Positions 41,237 to 50,255 of a stretch of DNA of 64,000 bases are shown piece after piece. The DNA is taken from assembly GCF_000277405.1 (NCBI RefSeq), contig NC_017741.1:1364001-1428000 (forward strand), given 5' to 3'. The position numbers and the translations under genes were made by a program. This DNA is from Helicobacter pylori Shi112 (GTDB taxonomy: Bacteria > Campylobacterota > Campylobacteria > Campylobacterales > Helicobacteraceae). The notes beneath the pieces are model-generated. The model was not told the DNA's origin. It was given only the letters and a program-made list of their open reading frames with translations, and searched no databases. How positions within the stretch are numbered: position 1 is the stretch's first letter; every line of letters begins with the position of its first letter.

Positions 41237-43705
41237 ATGACTGAAGATTTTCCTAAAATTCTGCCTTTATTGGTGGAAGAAGACACCTTTTTATACCCCT
41301 TTATGATAGCCCCTATTTTTTTGCAAAATAATGCGAGCATTAAGGCGTTAGCTTACGCTAAAACCAATAAATCATTAGTCTTTATTGCATGCCAAAAAGA
41401 CAAATTGAATGACAATGAAGCCCCTTATTATGATGTGGGGGTGATTGGATCTGTTATGCGTGAAGCCAACATGCCTAATGGGCGCGTGAAATTGCTCTTT
41501 AATGGCATCGCTAAGGGGCGTATTTTAGAGCCTGTCAAAGAAAACGAGCAAGGCTTTTTAGAAGCTCAAATAATCCCTATTGAATATTTAGAATACGATA
41601 AAGAAAACATTCAAGCTATCATAGAAGTGTTAAAAGAAAAAGTGATCACTCTAGCCAATGTCAGCTCACTCTTTCCTCCGGATTTGATCAAGGCTTTAGA
41701 AGACAATGACGATCCTAACCGCATCGCTGATTTAATCGCAGCGGCCTTGCGTTTGAAAAAAGATCAGGCGTATTCTCTTTTTGCCAGCGACAACACCGAG
41801 CAGCGCTTGTTGGATTTGATTGATATTGTGATAGAAGAGACTAAAACCCAAAAGCTCCAAAAAGAAATCAAATCCAAAGTCCATCAAAAAATGGAGCAAA
41901 CCAATAAGGAATTTTTCTTAAAAGAGCAGCTCAAACAGATCCAAAAAGAGCTTGGCACAGACAAACAGCGAGATGAAGATTTAAACCAATACTACCAAAA
42001 ACTAGAGAGCGTCAAGCCTTTTTTAAAAGAAGAAGCGTTTAAGGAGATTAAAAAGCAAATTGACCGGCTAAGCCGAACCCATGCGGACAGCTCTGATAGC
42101 GCGACTTTGCAAAATTATATTGAAACCATGTTAGATGTGCCTTTTGGGCAATACGGGAAAAAAGCGCTTGACATTAAGCGAGTGAGAGAGCAACTAGACA
42201 AGGATCATTATTCCTTAAAAAGGCCTAAAGAGCGTATTGTAGAATACTTTGCGACCATGCAGCTTTTAGAAATGCGCCACAAGAAAAAGCAAGAAAAAAA
42301 AGACAAAGCTAAAGGCACGATTTTATGCTTTTATGGGCCTCCTGGCGTGGGTAAAACGAGTTTGGCTAATTCCATTGCTAAAGCGATAGAGCGCCCTTTA
42401 GTTCGGATCGCTTTGGGGGGATTAGAAGATGTGAATGAATTGAGAGGGCACAGACGCACTTATATAGGCTCAATGCCCGGGCGCATTGTCCAAGGGCTTA
42501 TTGAAGCCAAAAAGATGAATCCGGTCATGGTTTTAGATGAAATTGATAAGGTGGATAGGAGCGTTAGGGGTGATCCAGCGAGTGCTCTATTAGAGATCTT
42601 AGACCCTGAGCAAAATATCGCTTTTAGGGATCATTATGCGAATTTTAGCATTGATTTGTCGCAAGTGATTTTTATCGCTACCGCTAACAATATTGACAGG
42701 ATCCCAGCCCCTTTAAGAGACAGAATGGAATTTATCAGCGTGTCCAGCTACACGCCTAATGAAAAAGAAGAAATCGCTAAAAACTACCTCATCCCCCAAG
42801 AATTAGAAAAGCACGCCTTAAAGCCTAGCGAAGTGAATATTAGCCATGAGTGTTTGAAACTCATTATTGAAAAATACACCAGAGAAGCGGGCGTTAGGGA
42901 TTTACGAAGACAGATCGCAACGATTATGCGTAAAGCGGCTTTAAAATACCTAGAAGATAGCCCGCATAAAAAAGGGCGAACCAAAAAGAGCGAAGATAGA
43001 AAAAGCGAAAATGAAGATTTCTGCGTCTCTGTCACGCCTAACAACCTTAAAGAGTATTTAGAACGCATGGTGTTTGAAATTGACCCCATAGATGAAGAAA
43101 ATAAAATCGGTATCGTCAATGGTTTGGCATGGACTCCAGTAGGCGGCGATGTGCTTAAAATTGAAGCGCTTAAGATTAGAGGCAAGGGGGAATTGAAGCT
43201 CACCGGGAGCTTAGGCGATGTGATGAAGGAATCCGCCATTATCGCTTTTTCTGTTGTCAAAGCCTTATTGGATAACGAAACCTTAAAAGCGCCTAAAATC
43301 CCTAGCGAAACCCCTAAAGATGCAGAGGGTAAGAAAAAGAAAAAAGCGCTGAAAGTTTATAACGCTTATGATTTGCACTTGCATGTCCCTGAAGGGGCTA
43401 CGCCTAAAGACGGCCCGAGCGCTGGGATCGCTATGGCGAGCGTGATGGCGAGCATTTTGTGCGATAGGGCTACAAGAAGCAAGGTGGCAATGACGGGCGA
43501 ATTGACTTTGAGCGGGGAAGTTTTACCCATAGGGGGGTTGAAAGAAAAATTGATCGCTGCTTTTAAAGCCGGCATTAAAACCGCTCTCATTCCTGTCAAA
43601 AATTACGAAAGGGATTTAGATGAAATCCCTGCTGAAGTGCGAGAGAATTTAAACATCGTTGCGGTGAAAAACATCGCTGAAGTGTTAGAAAAAACTTTGC
43701 TTTAA
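41237..43705 (+). CDS. lon: ATP-dependent protease Lon
   Basis: Lon degrades damaged and regulatory proteins. The 822-residue protein has the N-terminal Lon domain (1-200), a coiled coil, then the AAA+ motor with Walker A CFYGPPGVGKTSLAN (near 373) and Walker B VMVLDEIDKV. The C-terminal S16 protease has the catalytic Ser in KDGPSAGIAMA and Lys in GGLKEKLIAA. A Lys-rich insert (KKSEDRKSENED) is seen between motor and protease, not rare in Helicobacter. Confidence 0.97.
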   Translation: MTEDFPKILPLLVEEDTFLYPFMIAPIFLQNNASIKALAYAKTNKSLVFIACQKDKLNDNEAPYYDVGVIGSVMREANMPNGRVKLLFNGIAKGRILEPVKENEQGFLEAQIIPIEYLEYDKENIQAIIEVLKEKVITLANVSSLFPPDLIKALEDNDDPNRIADLIAAALRLKKDQAYSLFASDNTEQRLLDLIDIVIEETKTQKLQKEIKSKVHQKMEQTNKEFFLKEQLKQIQKELGTDKQRDEDLNQYYQKLESVKPFLKEEAFKEIKKQIDRLSRTHADSSDSATLQNYIETMLDVPFGQYGKKALDIKRVREQLDKDHYSLKRPKERIVEYFATMQLLEMRHKKKQEKKDKAKGTILCFYGPPGVGKTSLANSIAKAIERPLVRIALGGLEDVNELRGHRRTYIGSMPGRIVQGLIEAKKMNPVMVLDEIDKVDRSVRGDPASALLEILDPEQNIAFRDHYANFSIDLSQVIFIATANNIDRIPAPLRDRMEFISVSSYTPNEKEEIAKNYLIPQELEKHALKPSEVNISHECLKLIIEKYTREAGVRDLRRQIATIMRKAALKYLEDSPHKKGRTKKSEDRKSENEDFCVSVTPNNLKEYLERMVFEIDPIDEENKIGIVNGLAWTPVGGDVLKIEALKIRGKGELKLTGSLGDVMKESAIIAFSVVKALLDNETLKAPKIPSETPKDAEGKKKKKALKVYNAYDLHLHVPEGATPKDGPSAGIAMASVMASILCDRATRSKVAMTGELTLSGEVLPIGGLKEKLIAAFKAGIKTALIPVKNYERDLDEIPAEVRENLNIVAVKNIAEVLEKTLL

Positions 43706-43713
43706 AATTTGGC

Positions 43714-44541
43714 ATGAAAGCAGGCATTATTGGTTTAGGGCTTATGGGGGGGAGTTTGGGGCTGGCCTTGCAAGAATGGGGGCGTTTTAAAAGCGTTACA
43801 GGCTATGATCATAACGCTTTGCATGCTAAATTAGCCTTGACTTTGGGGCTTGTAGATGAATGCGTGGAATTTGAAAAGATTTTAGAATGCGATGTGATTT
43901 TTTTGGCCATTCCGGTTGAGGGCATCATTGCATGTTTGAAAAAAATGACTCCCGTTAAAAAAAGCGCAACGATTATTGATTTAGGCGGTGCTAAAGCGCA
44001 AATCATTCACAATATCCCTAAAAGCATTCGTAAGAATTTCATCGCCGCACACCCCATGTGCGGGACAGAGTTTTATGGCCCTAAAGCGAGCGTTAAGGGG
44101 CTGTATGAAAACGCTCTTGTGATATTGTGCGATTTAGAAGATTCAGGGACTGAGCAAGTAGAGATCGCTAAAGAAATCTTTTTAGGCATTAAAGCGCGCT
44201 TGATTAAAATGAAATCCAATGAACATGACACTCATGTGGCTTATATCAGCCATTTACCCCATGTTTTGAGCTACGCTCTAGCTAATAGCGTTTTAAAGCA
44301 AAATGACCCAGAGATGATTCTATCCTTAGCGGGTGGGGGTTTTAGGGATATGAGCCGTTTGTCTAAAAGCTCGCCTTTAATGTGGAAGGATATTTTCAAA
44401 CAAAACCGAGACAATGTCTTAGAAGCGATTAAAAAATGCGAAAAAGAAATCGCGCAAGCTAAGGCTTGGATAGAAAATAACGATTATGAAAGCCTTGCAG
44501 AATGGATGGCGCAAGCGAACAAACTCCAGGAGTTCATGTAA
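43714..44541 (+). CDS. tyrA: Prephenate dehydrogenase
   Basis: TyrA makes 4-hydroxyphenylpyruvate from prephenate in tyrosine synthesis. The 275-residue protein has the N-terminal Rossmann motif GIIGLGLMGGSLGLAL, the segment AHPMCGTEFYGP and the helical domain with the His-rich THVAYISHLPHVLSYALA. It lies 8 bases after lon. The 274 bases that follow to the nuclease gene contain no ORF I can support. Confidence 0.95.
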   Translation: MKAGIIGLGLMGGSLGLALQEWGRFKSVTGYDHNALHAKLALTLGLVDECVEFEKILECDVIFLAIPVEGIIACLKKMTPVKKSATIIDLGGAKAQIIHNIPKSIRKNFIAAHPMCGTEFYGPKASVKGLYENALVILCDLEDSGTEQVEIAKEIFLGIKARLIKMKSNEHDTHVAYISHLPHVLSYALANSVLKQNDPEMILSLAGGGFRDMSRLSKSSPLMWKDIFKQNRDNVLEAIKKCEKEIAQAKAWIENNDYESLAEWMAQANKLQEFM

Positions 44542-44815
44542 AGTAAAATGATGCAGAATAATTTAAAATTTACATACCGTTGTTTTTAGAGTTGCTAGAA
44601 ACAGAATGGAGTGTTTTTAGATTGTCCTTATAGGCTGTTTCATGTGGATTGCATGTGGATAGCATGGATTGATCTACAACTATAAGAGATTATCTTAAAT
44701 TCAGATCTTATGAAACGCTTCCAACAAAAAACAAATTTTAGCCGTTTAGGGATTTGATTCCTTAAACCTTTTTATCAAAAATACCGGTGTTTTTACAGGC
44801 ATTTTAAGGGCGGTT

Positions 44816-45664
44816 TTAATACTTCTTAGCGTTGTTAAGATACTTAGACAATTCCTTCAACTCAGCGTTTTTATCGTTCTTAAAAACCACTTGCTTTTCA
44901 ACCCGCTCATATTCTTTACAATCTCTTCTCATTTCTTGTAAGGGATATTTTTGGTTGTCATTAGGGATGTAGAAACATTCGCTTTTAGCGTTTTCATAGC
45001 TATCGGTTAGGCTTATATCATAGTGGTACCAAAATCCGCTAGGGATAGCGATATTTTTAGAGCTAAAAGTCCTATAACCCTGTTTGATGATGGTGAGTTC
45101 TTCTACTAAAACTTGATGGTATTTCCTAGCCAAATTACGGCCCTCTTTTTCTACTAATAAAACAGAATGCCTGTTGGTGTTTTTGGCTTCAGGGGTGATA
45201 TTAGTCATTCTGTAAGTCTCTCTTAAAGGGTTAGACGCAAAATCAAAAGAAGCGTCATTCGCCACAAAATGCCCCCTATCAAAACCGCTTCTTGTGTAAT
45301 CTTGTGTCGTGGCTTGTTGGTATTTGGCTAATCGTGTGTCCGTTTTAAACTCATAGCGTTTTTCAATATTATTTTTATCCACTAAATCCCCAAACAACAC
45401 GCTCACGCCATAAATAGGGTTTTTTAGCTCGCTAGAATAACACACCGAATAAAAGTTATTTTTTAAGACTTTACAATCAATGTTAGTGAGAATGCCATTA
45501 GCATAGGTCTTAGTGGGGTTAGCGCTATTTACTTGATCCTTGATTTCATTAAGCTTTTTAGTGGTGTAGCTGTTAATAGCCTTAGTGAAATTATCCAGCA
45601 TGTCCGCTTGGAGCCAACTCATAGCAATCAGGCTAAAACAGAGCAAGTTTTTAAAGGTTTTCAT
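44816..45664 (-). CDS. Secreted DNA/RNA non-specific endonuclease (NUC1 family)
   Basis: The 282-residue protein has a signal peptide (1-20, ending at WLQA). The family's catalytic motif DRGH (129-132) sits in SGFDRGHFVAND, followed by the metal-site Asn in TNITPEAKNTNRH near 155. The His in DRGH should activate water and the later Asn bind Mg2+ (known family). Export to the periplasm suggests degradation of incoming or released nucleic acid. Four extra Cys residues could form disulfides. It is monocistronic, with a strong GGAGC site. Confidence 0.85.
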   Translation of the reverse strand: MKTFKNLLCFSLIAMSWLQADMLDNFTKAINSYTTKKLNEIKDQVNSANPTKTYANGILTNIDCKVLKNNFYSVCYSSELKNPIYGVSVLFGDLVDKNNIEKRYEFKTDTRLAKYQQATTQDYTRSGFDRGHFVANDASFDFASNPLRETYRMTNITPEAKNTNRHSVLLVEKEGRNLARKYHQVLVEELTIIKQGYRTFSSKNIAIPSGFWYHYDISLTDSYENAKSECFYIPNDNQKYPLQEMRRDCKEYERVEKQVVFKNDKNAELKELSKYLNNAKKY

Positions 45665-45788
45665 GTTTTGCTCCTTTTTGATTGGCTTGAATGCTACAAC
45701 AATATTTTTAATCGTTTGTTTTTACCCACTAAATAGCCTAGCGCCTAGCGTTTTGATATGTTAAACGGCGTGCATTGAATGATCAAAC

Positions 45789-46799
45789 TTAAGAATAAAA
45801 AATTTCATTGTATTTTTTAGTGATCCCATCTATCCCCCATGCGTCTTCGTCAATATCGCCCAAGTTTAAATAGTCTTCGTTAGAGTCTAAAAGCGTGCAA
45901 CAAATCCTTTTTTGCTCGTTTAAATCTAAATTTTGGAACTCTTCGCTATGGATTTCACCAATCTTGCAATCGGCGCGTTTTAAAAAACGCTCGCTAAGAT
46001 CGTTAAAGATTTTTAAGCATTCGCTCTTGCTTTTAGCGTTAAGGATTTGTTTTTTAACTTCTAAATTCACTTCTTTCAATTCAGCATAGACAAAACTCCC
46101 GCCCCCTTTAAAATCGCATTTTTTAGAAATGCCCCCTTGCTCGCCCCCTATGACTTTTTTTAACCTTTCTTTAGTGATCGTTTCTATATAGTCCATTTGC
46201 TCGATGCCAATGTAGCGGCGTTTCATTTTGTGCGCCACCGCGCAAGTCGTCCCGCTCCCGGCAAAAAAGTCTAACACGAGGTCGTTTTCTTGGGTAGAAA
46301 CCTCTAAAATTCTTGAAATTAGGGCTTCGGGTTTTTGACCTTTAAAATTTTCATCATCAATTGCTATAGTTTCATCAACTCTTGAAACTGAACTATCAAT
46401 AGCAATTGAATTTAATTTATCCCACTTATTACTATTCCATGTATCTTCTAATGGATATTTTTCACCTCTATTTTCATGATTTATAAAAGTTAAAAAATCA
46501 TCTACTTTTTCTTGCGGAAAAGAAAATTTTTTAAAAGCATTTTGCACTTCATTTAAGGTTTTACCGCTACCGGTTGCCATTTCAAACATGAAATGCTTTT
46601 GAAAGGGGTTGGATTGTCGTTTTTCTAAATAATTATTTATCGCTTGTTTTTGATAATTTCTAAGCTCGTTTTTTAAGTTGCTTGTGATGTGAGTGGGTAG
46701 CTCTATTTCTCCATTATTGGACGCGTTATTGGGCGTGCGATCTTTGATTACTGATTGGGGGGGGGGGGGGGGGTAACCTTGAGTGAATAAATCTTGCAT
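45789..46799 (-). CDS. Chimera: type III Res N-terminus fused to Mod C-terminus, with C17 tract
   Basis: I choose ATG at 46799 (MQDLFTQGY). Residues about 20-85 look like the start of a Res-type helicase: NLKNELRNYQKQAINNYL, then the Walker A FEMATGSGKT. The frame then changes character at LNEVQNAFKK and becomes the C-terminal half of a Mod: GQKPEALISRIL, AdoMet motif DFFAGSGTTCAVAHKMKRRY and the conserved end. The helicase motifs after Walker A and the methylase DPPY motif are missing, so neither activity is complete. A C17 tract (46757-46773) lies within the first 15 codons; it is in frame here. It is either a deletion remnant or a new protein under phase control. Confidence 0.7.
   Translation of the reverse strand: MQDLFTQGYPPPPPQSVIKDRTPNNASNNGEIELPTHITSNLKNELRNYQKQAINNYLEKRQSNPFQKHFMFEMATGSGKTLNEVQNAFKKFSFPQEKVDDFLTFINHENRGEKYPLEDTWNSNKWDKLNSIAIDSSVSRVDETIAIDDENFKGQKPEALISRILEVSTQENDLVLDFFAGSGTTCAVAHKMKRRYIGIEQMDYIETITKERLKKVIGGEQGGISKKCDFKGGGSFVYAELKEVNLEVKKQILNAKSKSECLKIFNDLSERFLKRADCKIGEIHSEEFQNLDLNEQKRICCTLLDSNEDYLNLGDIDEDAWGIDGITKKYNEIFYS
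46757..46773. repeat. G17 (coding-strand C17) tract in the res-mod chimera
   Basis: Seventeen G on the plus strand encode GYPPPPPQS near the start of the minus-strand chimera. It is the longest homopolymer in the window. Confidence 0.95.
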
Positions 46800-46957
46800 A
46801 AAATCCCTTAATGAAAAAGTGAGAAAATTATAGCGTAAAGTTTTGAGATTGACTTTAGAAGCGCTAACGAACAATTGAATTAAAATCAAATAAAGTTTTA
46901 GTTTTAATATTTAATGGAATAAAACCCTTAAAATCAAAAGCGCTTCTTTTTCTTTGC

Positions 46958-46963
46958 TATAAT
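46958..46963 (+). promoter_or_regulatory. -10 box of bioB
   Basis: TATAAT in TTTGCTATAATCAG lies 36 bases before the bioB ATG. Confidence 0.65.
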
Positions 46964-46998
46964 CAGTCTAAAAAAACCAACTTTTTTAAAACAAGGGA

Positions 46999-47853
46999 AT
47001 GATGATGCAAGAGATTTTTTTATGTTCTATTTCCAATGTGCGCAGTGGGGATTGCAAAGAAGATTGCGCTTATTGCACGCAAAGCTCACACCACCAAGGA
47101 GCGATTAAGCGCTATAAATTCAAAGATGAAAAAGTGGTTTTACAAGAGGCTAGAGCGTTAAGGGAATTAGGGGCTTTAGGGTTTTGTCTGGTTACTTCAG
47201 GGCGCGAATTAGACGATGAAAAATGCGAATATATCGCCAAATTGGCTAAAGCCATCAATCAAGAAGAATTGGGCTTGCATTTAATCGCATGCTGCGGGCG
47301 CGCGGATTTGGAGCAATTAGAGTTTTTAAGAGATGCGGGCATTCATAGCTACAACCATAATTTAGAGACTTCGCAAAATTTCTTCCCTAAAATTTGCTCC
47401 ACGCACACATGGGAAGAAAGGTTTATCACATGCGAAAACGCTTTAAGGGCGGGGTTAGGCTTGTGCAGTGGGGGGATTTTTGGGCTTAATGAGAGCTGGG
47501 AAGACAGGATTGAAATGCTTAGGGCGTTAGCTTCGCTCTCCCCGCACACCACACCCATTAATTTTTTCATTAAAAACCCGGTATTGCCCATTGATGCAGA
47601 GACTTTAAGCGCGGATGAAGCCCTAGAATGCGTGCTTTTGGCTAAAGAGTTTTTGCCTAACGCTAGGCTTATGGTGGCTGGGGGGCGTGAAGTGGTGTTT
47701 AAAGATAACGATAAAAAGGAAGCCAAGCTTTTTGAATACGGCATCAATGCGGTGGTTTTAGGGGATTATTTAACCACCAAAGGCAAAGCCCCTAAAAAAG
47801 ATATAGAAAAACTGCTCTCTTATGGCTTGACAATGGCGACAAGCTGTCATTAA
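46999..47853 (+). CDS. bioB: Biotin synthase
   Basis: Radical-SAM enzyme that inserts sulfur into dethiobiotin. The 284-residue protein has the cluster motif CKEDCAYCTQS near residue 16 (CX3CX2C), LVTSGRE, YNHNLETS, GGIFGLNESWEDRI and AGGREVVF. It starts ATG ATG; the second ATG is equally possible. Its stop overlaps the next start (TAATG). Confidence 0.96.
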   Translation: MMMQEIFLCSISNVRSGDCKEDCAYCTQSSHHQGAIKRYKFKDEKVVLQEARALRELGALGFCLVTSGRELDDEKCEYIAKLAKAINQEELGLHLIACCGRADLEQLEFLRDAGIHSYNHNLETSQNFFPKICSTHTWEERFITCENALRAGLGLCSGGIFGLNESWEDRIEMLRALASLSPHTTPINFFIKNPVLPIDAETLSADEALECVLLAKEFLPNARLMVAGGREVVFKDNDKKEAKLFEYGINAVVLGDYLTTKGKAPKKDIEKLLSYGLTMATSCH

Positions 47854-48731
47854 TGAGAGAACTTTTTAAAAGCGTTAGAGGGTTTTTGCGCCTTCTTAGA
47901 ATGATTTTCCCCGAGCGTTTGAAAAACGCCTTTTTGGGTTTGAGCGAATTGTTTTACTACGCTTCCAGCTTGAGTTTTTATACGATTTTGTCTTTATCGC
48001 CTATTTTGTTGTTTGTGTTTAGTCTTTTTGTGTCCAATTACATGCAAGCGCACAGCGGTGAAATGGAAGCCTTGATTTTCCCCAACGCTCCTAAACTCAT
48101 TGGCGCGATTAAGGATTTTTTAGAAAACTTTAAAAAAACAGACATGACCTTAGGCACGCTTGAAGAGGTGTCTATTTTAGTGGCGTTGGTGCTTTTTTGT
48201 GAAAACTACCGCTCCATCGCGTCAAAGATTTTTCAAGCAAAGCCCAGAGATTATGCGCATTTTAAGGGTAAAGAAATCTTTTTATTTTGGGGTTTTGGCA
48301 CGACTTTAGTGTTTCTATTCGCTCTGCCTTTGGTGGTGTTTTTTGACATTAAGATCCAAGTGTTTTTTGAAGATAAAAATTCAAGTTTGTTGCATGTTTT
48401 AAGATGGATAGGCACTTACGCGTTTTTTTTGATCCTTTTTACCATTCCTACAAATAAGGTGTTTAAACATTATTTTTGGGTGTTTTTATGGGTGTTTTTT
48501 ACGAGCGTTTCTTGGCATGTGCTGAAATGGGCCTTCACTTATTATGTGTTGTATAACCGCACTTACCATGAGCTTTATGGGAGCGTTTCTATTTTGTGGT
48601 TTTTGATGAGCTGGGTGTATGTGAGCTGGCTTGTGATTTTAATTGGCATGTATGGGTGCAAGGTGTGCGACACATTCGATCCTAAAGAAGTGTTTAAGAA
48701 ATTTTTAGGCTTTTTTAAAAAAGAAACTTGA
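47853..48731 (+). CDS. YihY/RbnA-type inner-membrane protein
   Basis: The 292-residue protein has about six membrane helices and the family pattern FYYASSLSFYTILSLSPILLF near residue 32 and YGSVSILWFLMSWVYVSWLVILIG near the end. It is often labelled ribonuclease BN, but the true RNase BN is a different protein, so that name should not be used. It is coupled to bioB by a 1-base overlap. It is the last chromosomal gene before the integrated element. Confidence 0.85.
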   Translation: MRELFKSVRGFLRLLRMIFPERLKNAFLGLSELFYYASSLSFYTILSLSPILLFVFSLFVSNYMQAHSGEMEALIFPNAPKLIGAIKDFLENFKKTDMTLGTLEEVSILVALVLFCENYRSIASKIFQAKPRDYAHFKGKEIFLFWGFGTTLVFLFALPLVVFFDIKIQVFFEDKNSSLLHVLRWIGTYAFFLILFTIPTNKVFKHYFWVFLWVFFTSVSWHVLKWAFTYYVLYNRTYHELYGSVSILWFLMSWVYVSWLVILIGMYGCKVCDTFDPKEVFKKFLGFFKKET

Positions 48732-48823
48732 TGAAAAAAGTTTTCTTTTAGATCGGTTCTAAAAATCCAAAAACACAAAAACCATTCAAACACAACCCCC
48801 CCAACTAAAAAGTTAAAAACAAA

Positions 48824-48830
48824 AAGAATG
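48824..48830 (+). other. Putative element end (attL core AAGAATG)
   Basis: AAGAATG lies 93 bases after the YihY gene, between the last core gene and xerT. The same heptamer is known at the ends of TnPZ elements. The assignment depends on finding its partner beyond the window. Confidence 0.6.
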
Positions 48831-48964
48831 TAATTATTCAGTTAGCTCTAAGCTTCTTAATTTTCTAATTCTAACTTTCTAAAAACTATCTTTGTATTCT
48901 ACCATAAATTTTTAAAAATTTGTTTTTTTTTGTAAATCGGAAATTTTTTTCTTTATAATTTTAT

Positions 48965-48970
48965 TATAAT
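48965..48970 (+). promoter_or_regulatory. Probable -10 box of xerT
   Basis: TATAAT in ATTATAATAGGGG lies between the inverted repeats, 145 bases before the xerT ATG, leaving a long leader that includes the right arm. Confidence 0.45.
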
Positions 48971-49114
48971 AGGGGAGAGAGAAATATATATAATTACAAT
49001 TATTATATATATCTTTTTATTCTTTTTTTTATAAATAAGCTCCCTGTTTTTGATTTTTTATAAATTACATTCTTTTTGATTTCTATTGAAAAATTTAATA
49101 TTAAGAGGACTTTT

Positions 49115-50191
49115 ATGAAAAAATCAAATGACAATAACGCACTCGCCAGAAGTCAAAGGGAGTTGTTTGTAGGGATTAGGGATTTTATTGTTTTTAAATT
49201 TAAGCGTATGGTTGTTTTTAACGGAGTAAGGGATTTTACAAAAATGAGATTTTTGTCCATAGAATTAGAAAAATGCGAAAATATTAAAGATTTGGAAAAA
49301 TTATGTCATACAATTTATAATCAAGGCACAAAGCATATTTTGATGATGCGTGTATTGTTTTTATTCTTTGACTATTTTTGCAAGAATTTGAAAGTTAAGC
49401 GATTGAGACTAATCAATGAAGAAATGCTTGTGAATTTTTTATTTGAGTTAGCTAAACAAAGAAAGATTAATTCAATGGCAAAATATGTAATGTATATTAG
49501 GCAATTTTTTGATTACTTGGATAGGACTAAACATTATGAATTTTATTTTAGTCTTAAAAATATAGCCTTTGCTAAACACAAGGATAATTTGCCTAAACAT
49601 CTAAATTCAAAAGATTTAAAATCTTTTGTATATACTCTTATAAACTATAGAACTAGAAGCAGTTATGAAAAGAGAAATAAGTGTATTTTACTCTTAATTA
49701 TTTTGGGTGGTTTGAGAAAATCTGAGGTTTTTAATTTAGAATTGAGAAATATTGTTTTAGAGAAAGAGCATTATATCTTGCTTATAAAAGGCAAAAACAA
49801 TAAAGAGCGAAAAGCGTTCATTAAACGAGAAATGCTAGAAAAATCTTTAGATGAGTGGTTGGGTGATAGCAAACGATTGAGTAGTTTTAATGGGCGTTTT
49901 GTATTTAAGAAGTCTTTGTCTAACTATACTCAAAAGTATTGTTCAATCAGTAATTTTGTGTTAAAGATTTTTATGTTGAGTGGTATTGAAAATTTTAAAC
50001 AATATGGCACAGGATTGCACCTATTTAGGCATAGTTTTGCCACTTTAGTCTATGCTAAGAGTAGGGATATTGTTTTGACTTCAAGAGCATTGGGGCATCA
50101 GTCCTTAAGCTCCACAAAAATCTACATTCACACCGCACAAGAATATAATAAACAAGTAGCAAGCATTTTTGATAATTTGTTGAGTGGGTGA
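49115..50191 (+). CDS. xerT: XerT-type tyrosine recombinase
   Basis: The ATG at 49115 with AAGAGGA just before it is preferred over the upstream TTG. The 358-residue integrase-family protein has an N-terminal SAM-like DNA-binding region (about 90-150). All catalytic residues are present: Arg201 (GGLRKSE), Lys227 (IKGKNNKER), His302 and Arg305 (HLFRHSFAT), His328 (ALGHQS) and Tyr337 (TKIYIHT). XerT is the recombinase that excises and inserts these H. pylori elements. Its position right beside the element end fits. Confidence 0.92.
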   Translation: MKKSNDNNALARSQRELFVGIRDFIVFKFKRMVVFNGVRDFTKMRFLSIELEKCENIKDLEKLCHTIYNQGTKHILMMRVLFLFFDYFCKNLKVKRLRLINEEMLVNFLFELAKQRKINSMAKYVMYIRQFFDYLDRTKHYEFYFSLKNIAFAKHKDNLPKHLNSKDLKSFVYTLINYRTRSSYEKRNKCILLLIILGGLRKSEVFNLELRNIVLEKEHYILLIKGKNNKERKAFIKREMLEKSLDEWLGDSKRLSSFNGRFVFKKSLSNYTQKYCSISNFVLKIFMLSGIENFKQYGTGLHLFRHSFATLVYAKSRDIVLTSRALGHQSLSSTKIYIHTAQEYNKQVASIFDNLLSG

Positions 50192-50255
50192 AAGATGGTT
50201 AATTTCCTCATTCAAAAATTCTTTAAAAGGTTGTTTTTTGATGTTTTTTTGCAGT

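Larger units (their letters stand above)
48820..49078. repeat. 16-bp inverted repeat flanking the xerT upstream region
   Basis: CAAAAAGAATGTAATT at 48820-48835 is repeated exactly in inverted orientation at 49063-49078. The 227 bases between are AT-rich with no supportable gene. They contain a -10 box (48965-48970) and an imperfect AT palindrome at about 48983-49013. Both arms contain AAGAATG, so they are likely recombinase binding or end sequences. Confidence 0.75.

Noticed and set aside
42784-43260. 158-residue minus-strand ORF opposite lon
   Set aside because: Antisense of a conserved gene; no start signal and Ser/Leu-rich composition typical of shadow frames.
44542-44815. Possible small gene between tyrA and the nuclease gene
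   Set aside because: The only starts found run into stops within about a dozen codons and have no ribosome site.
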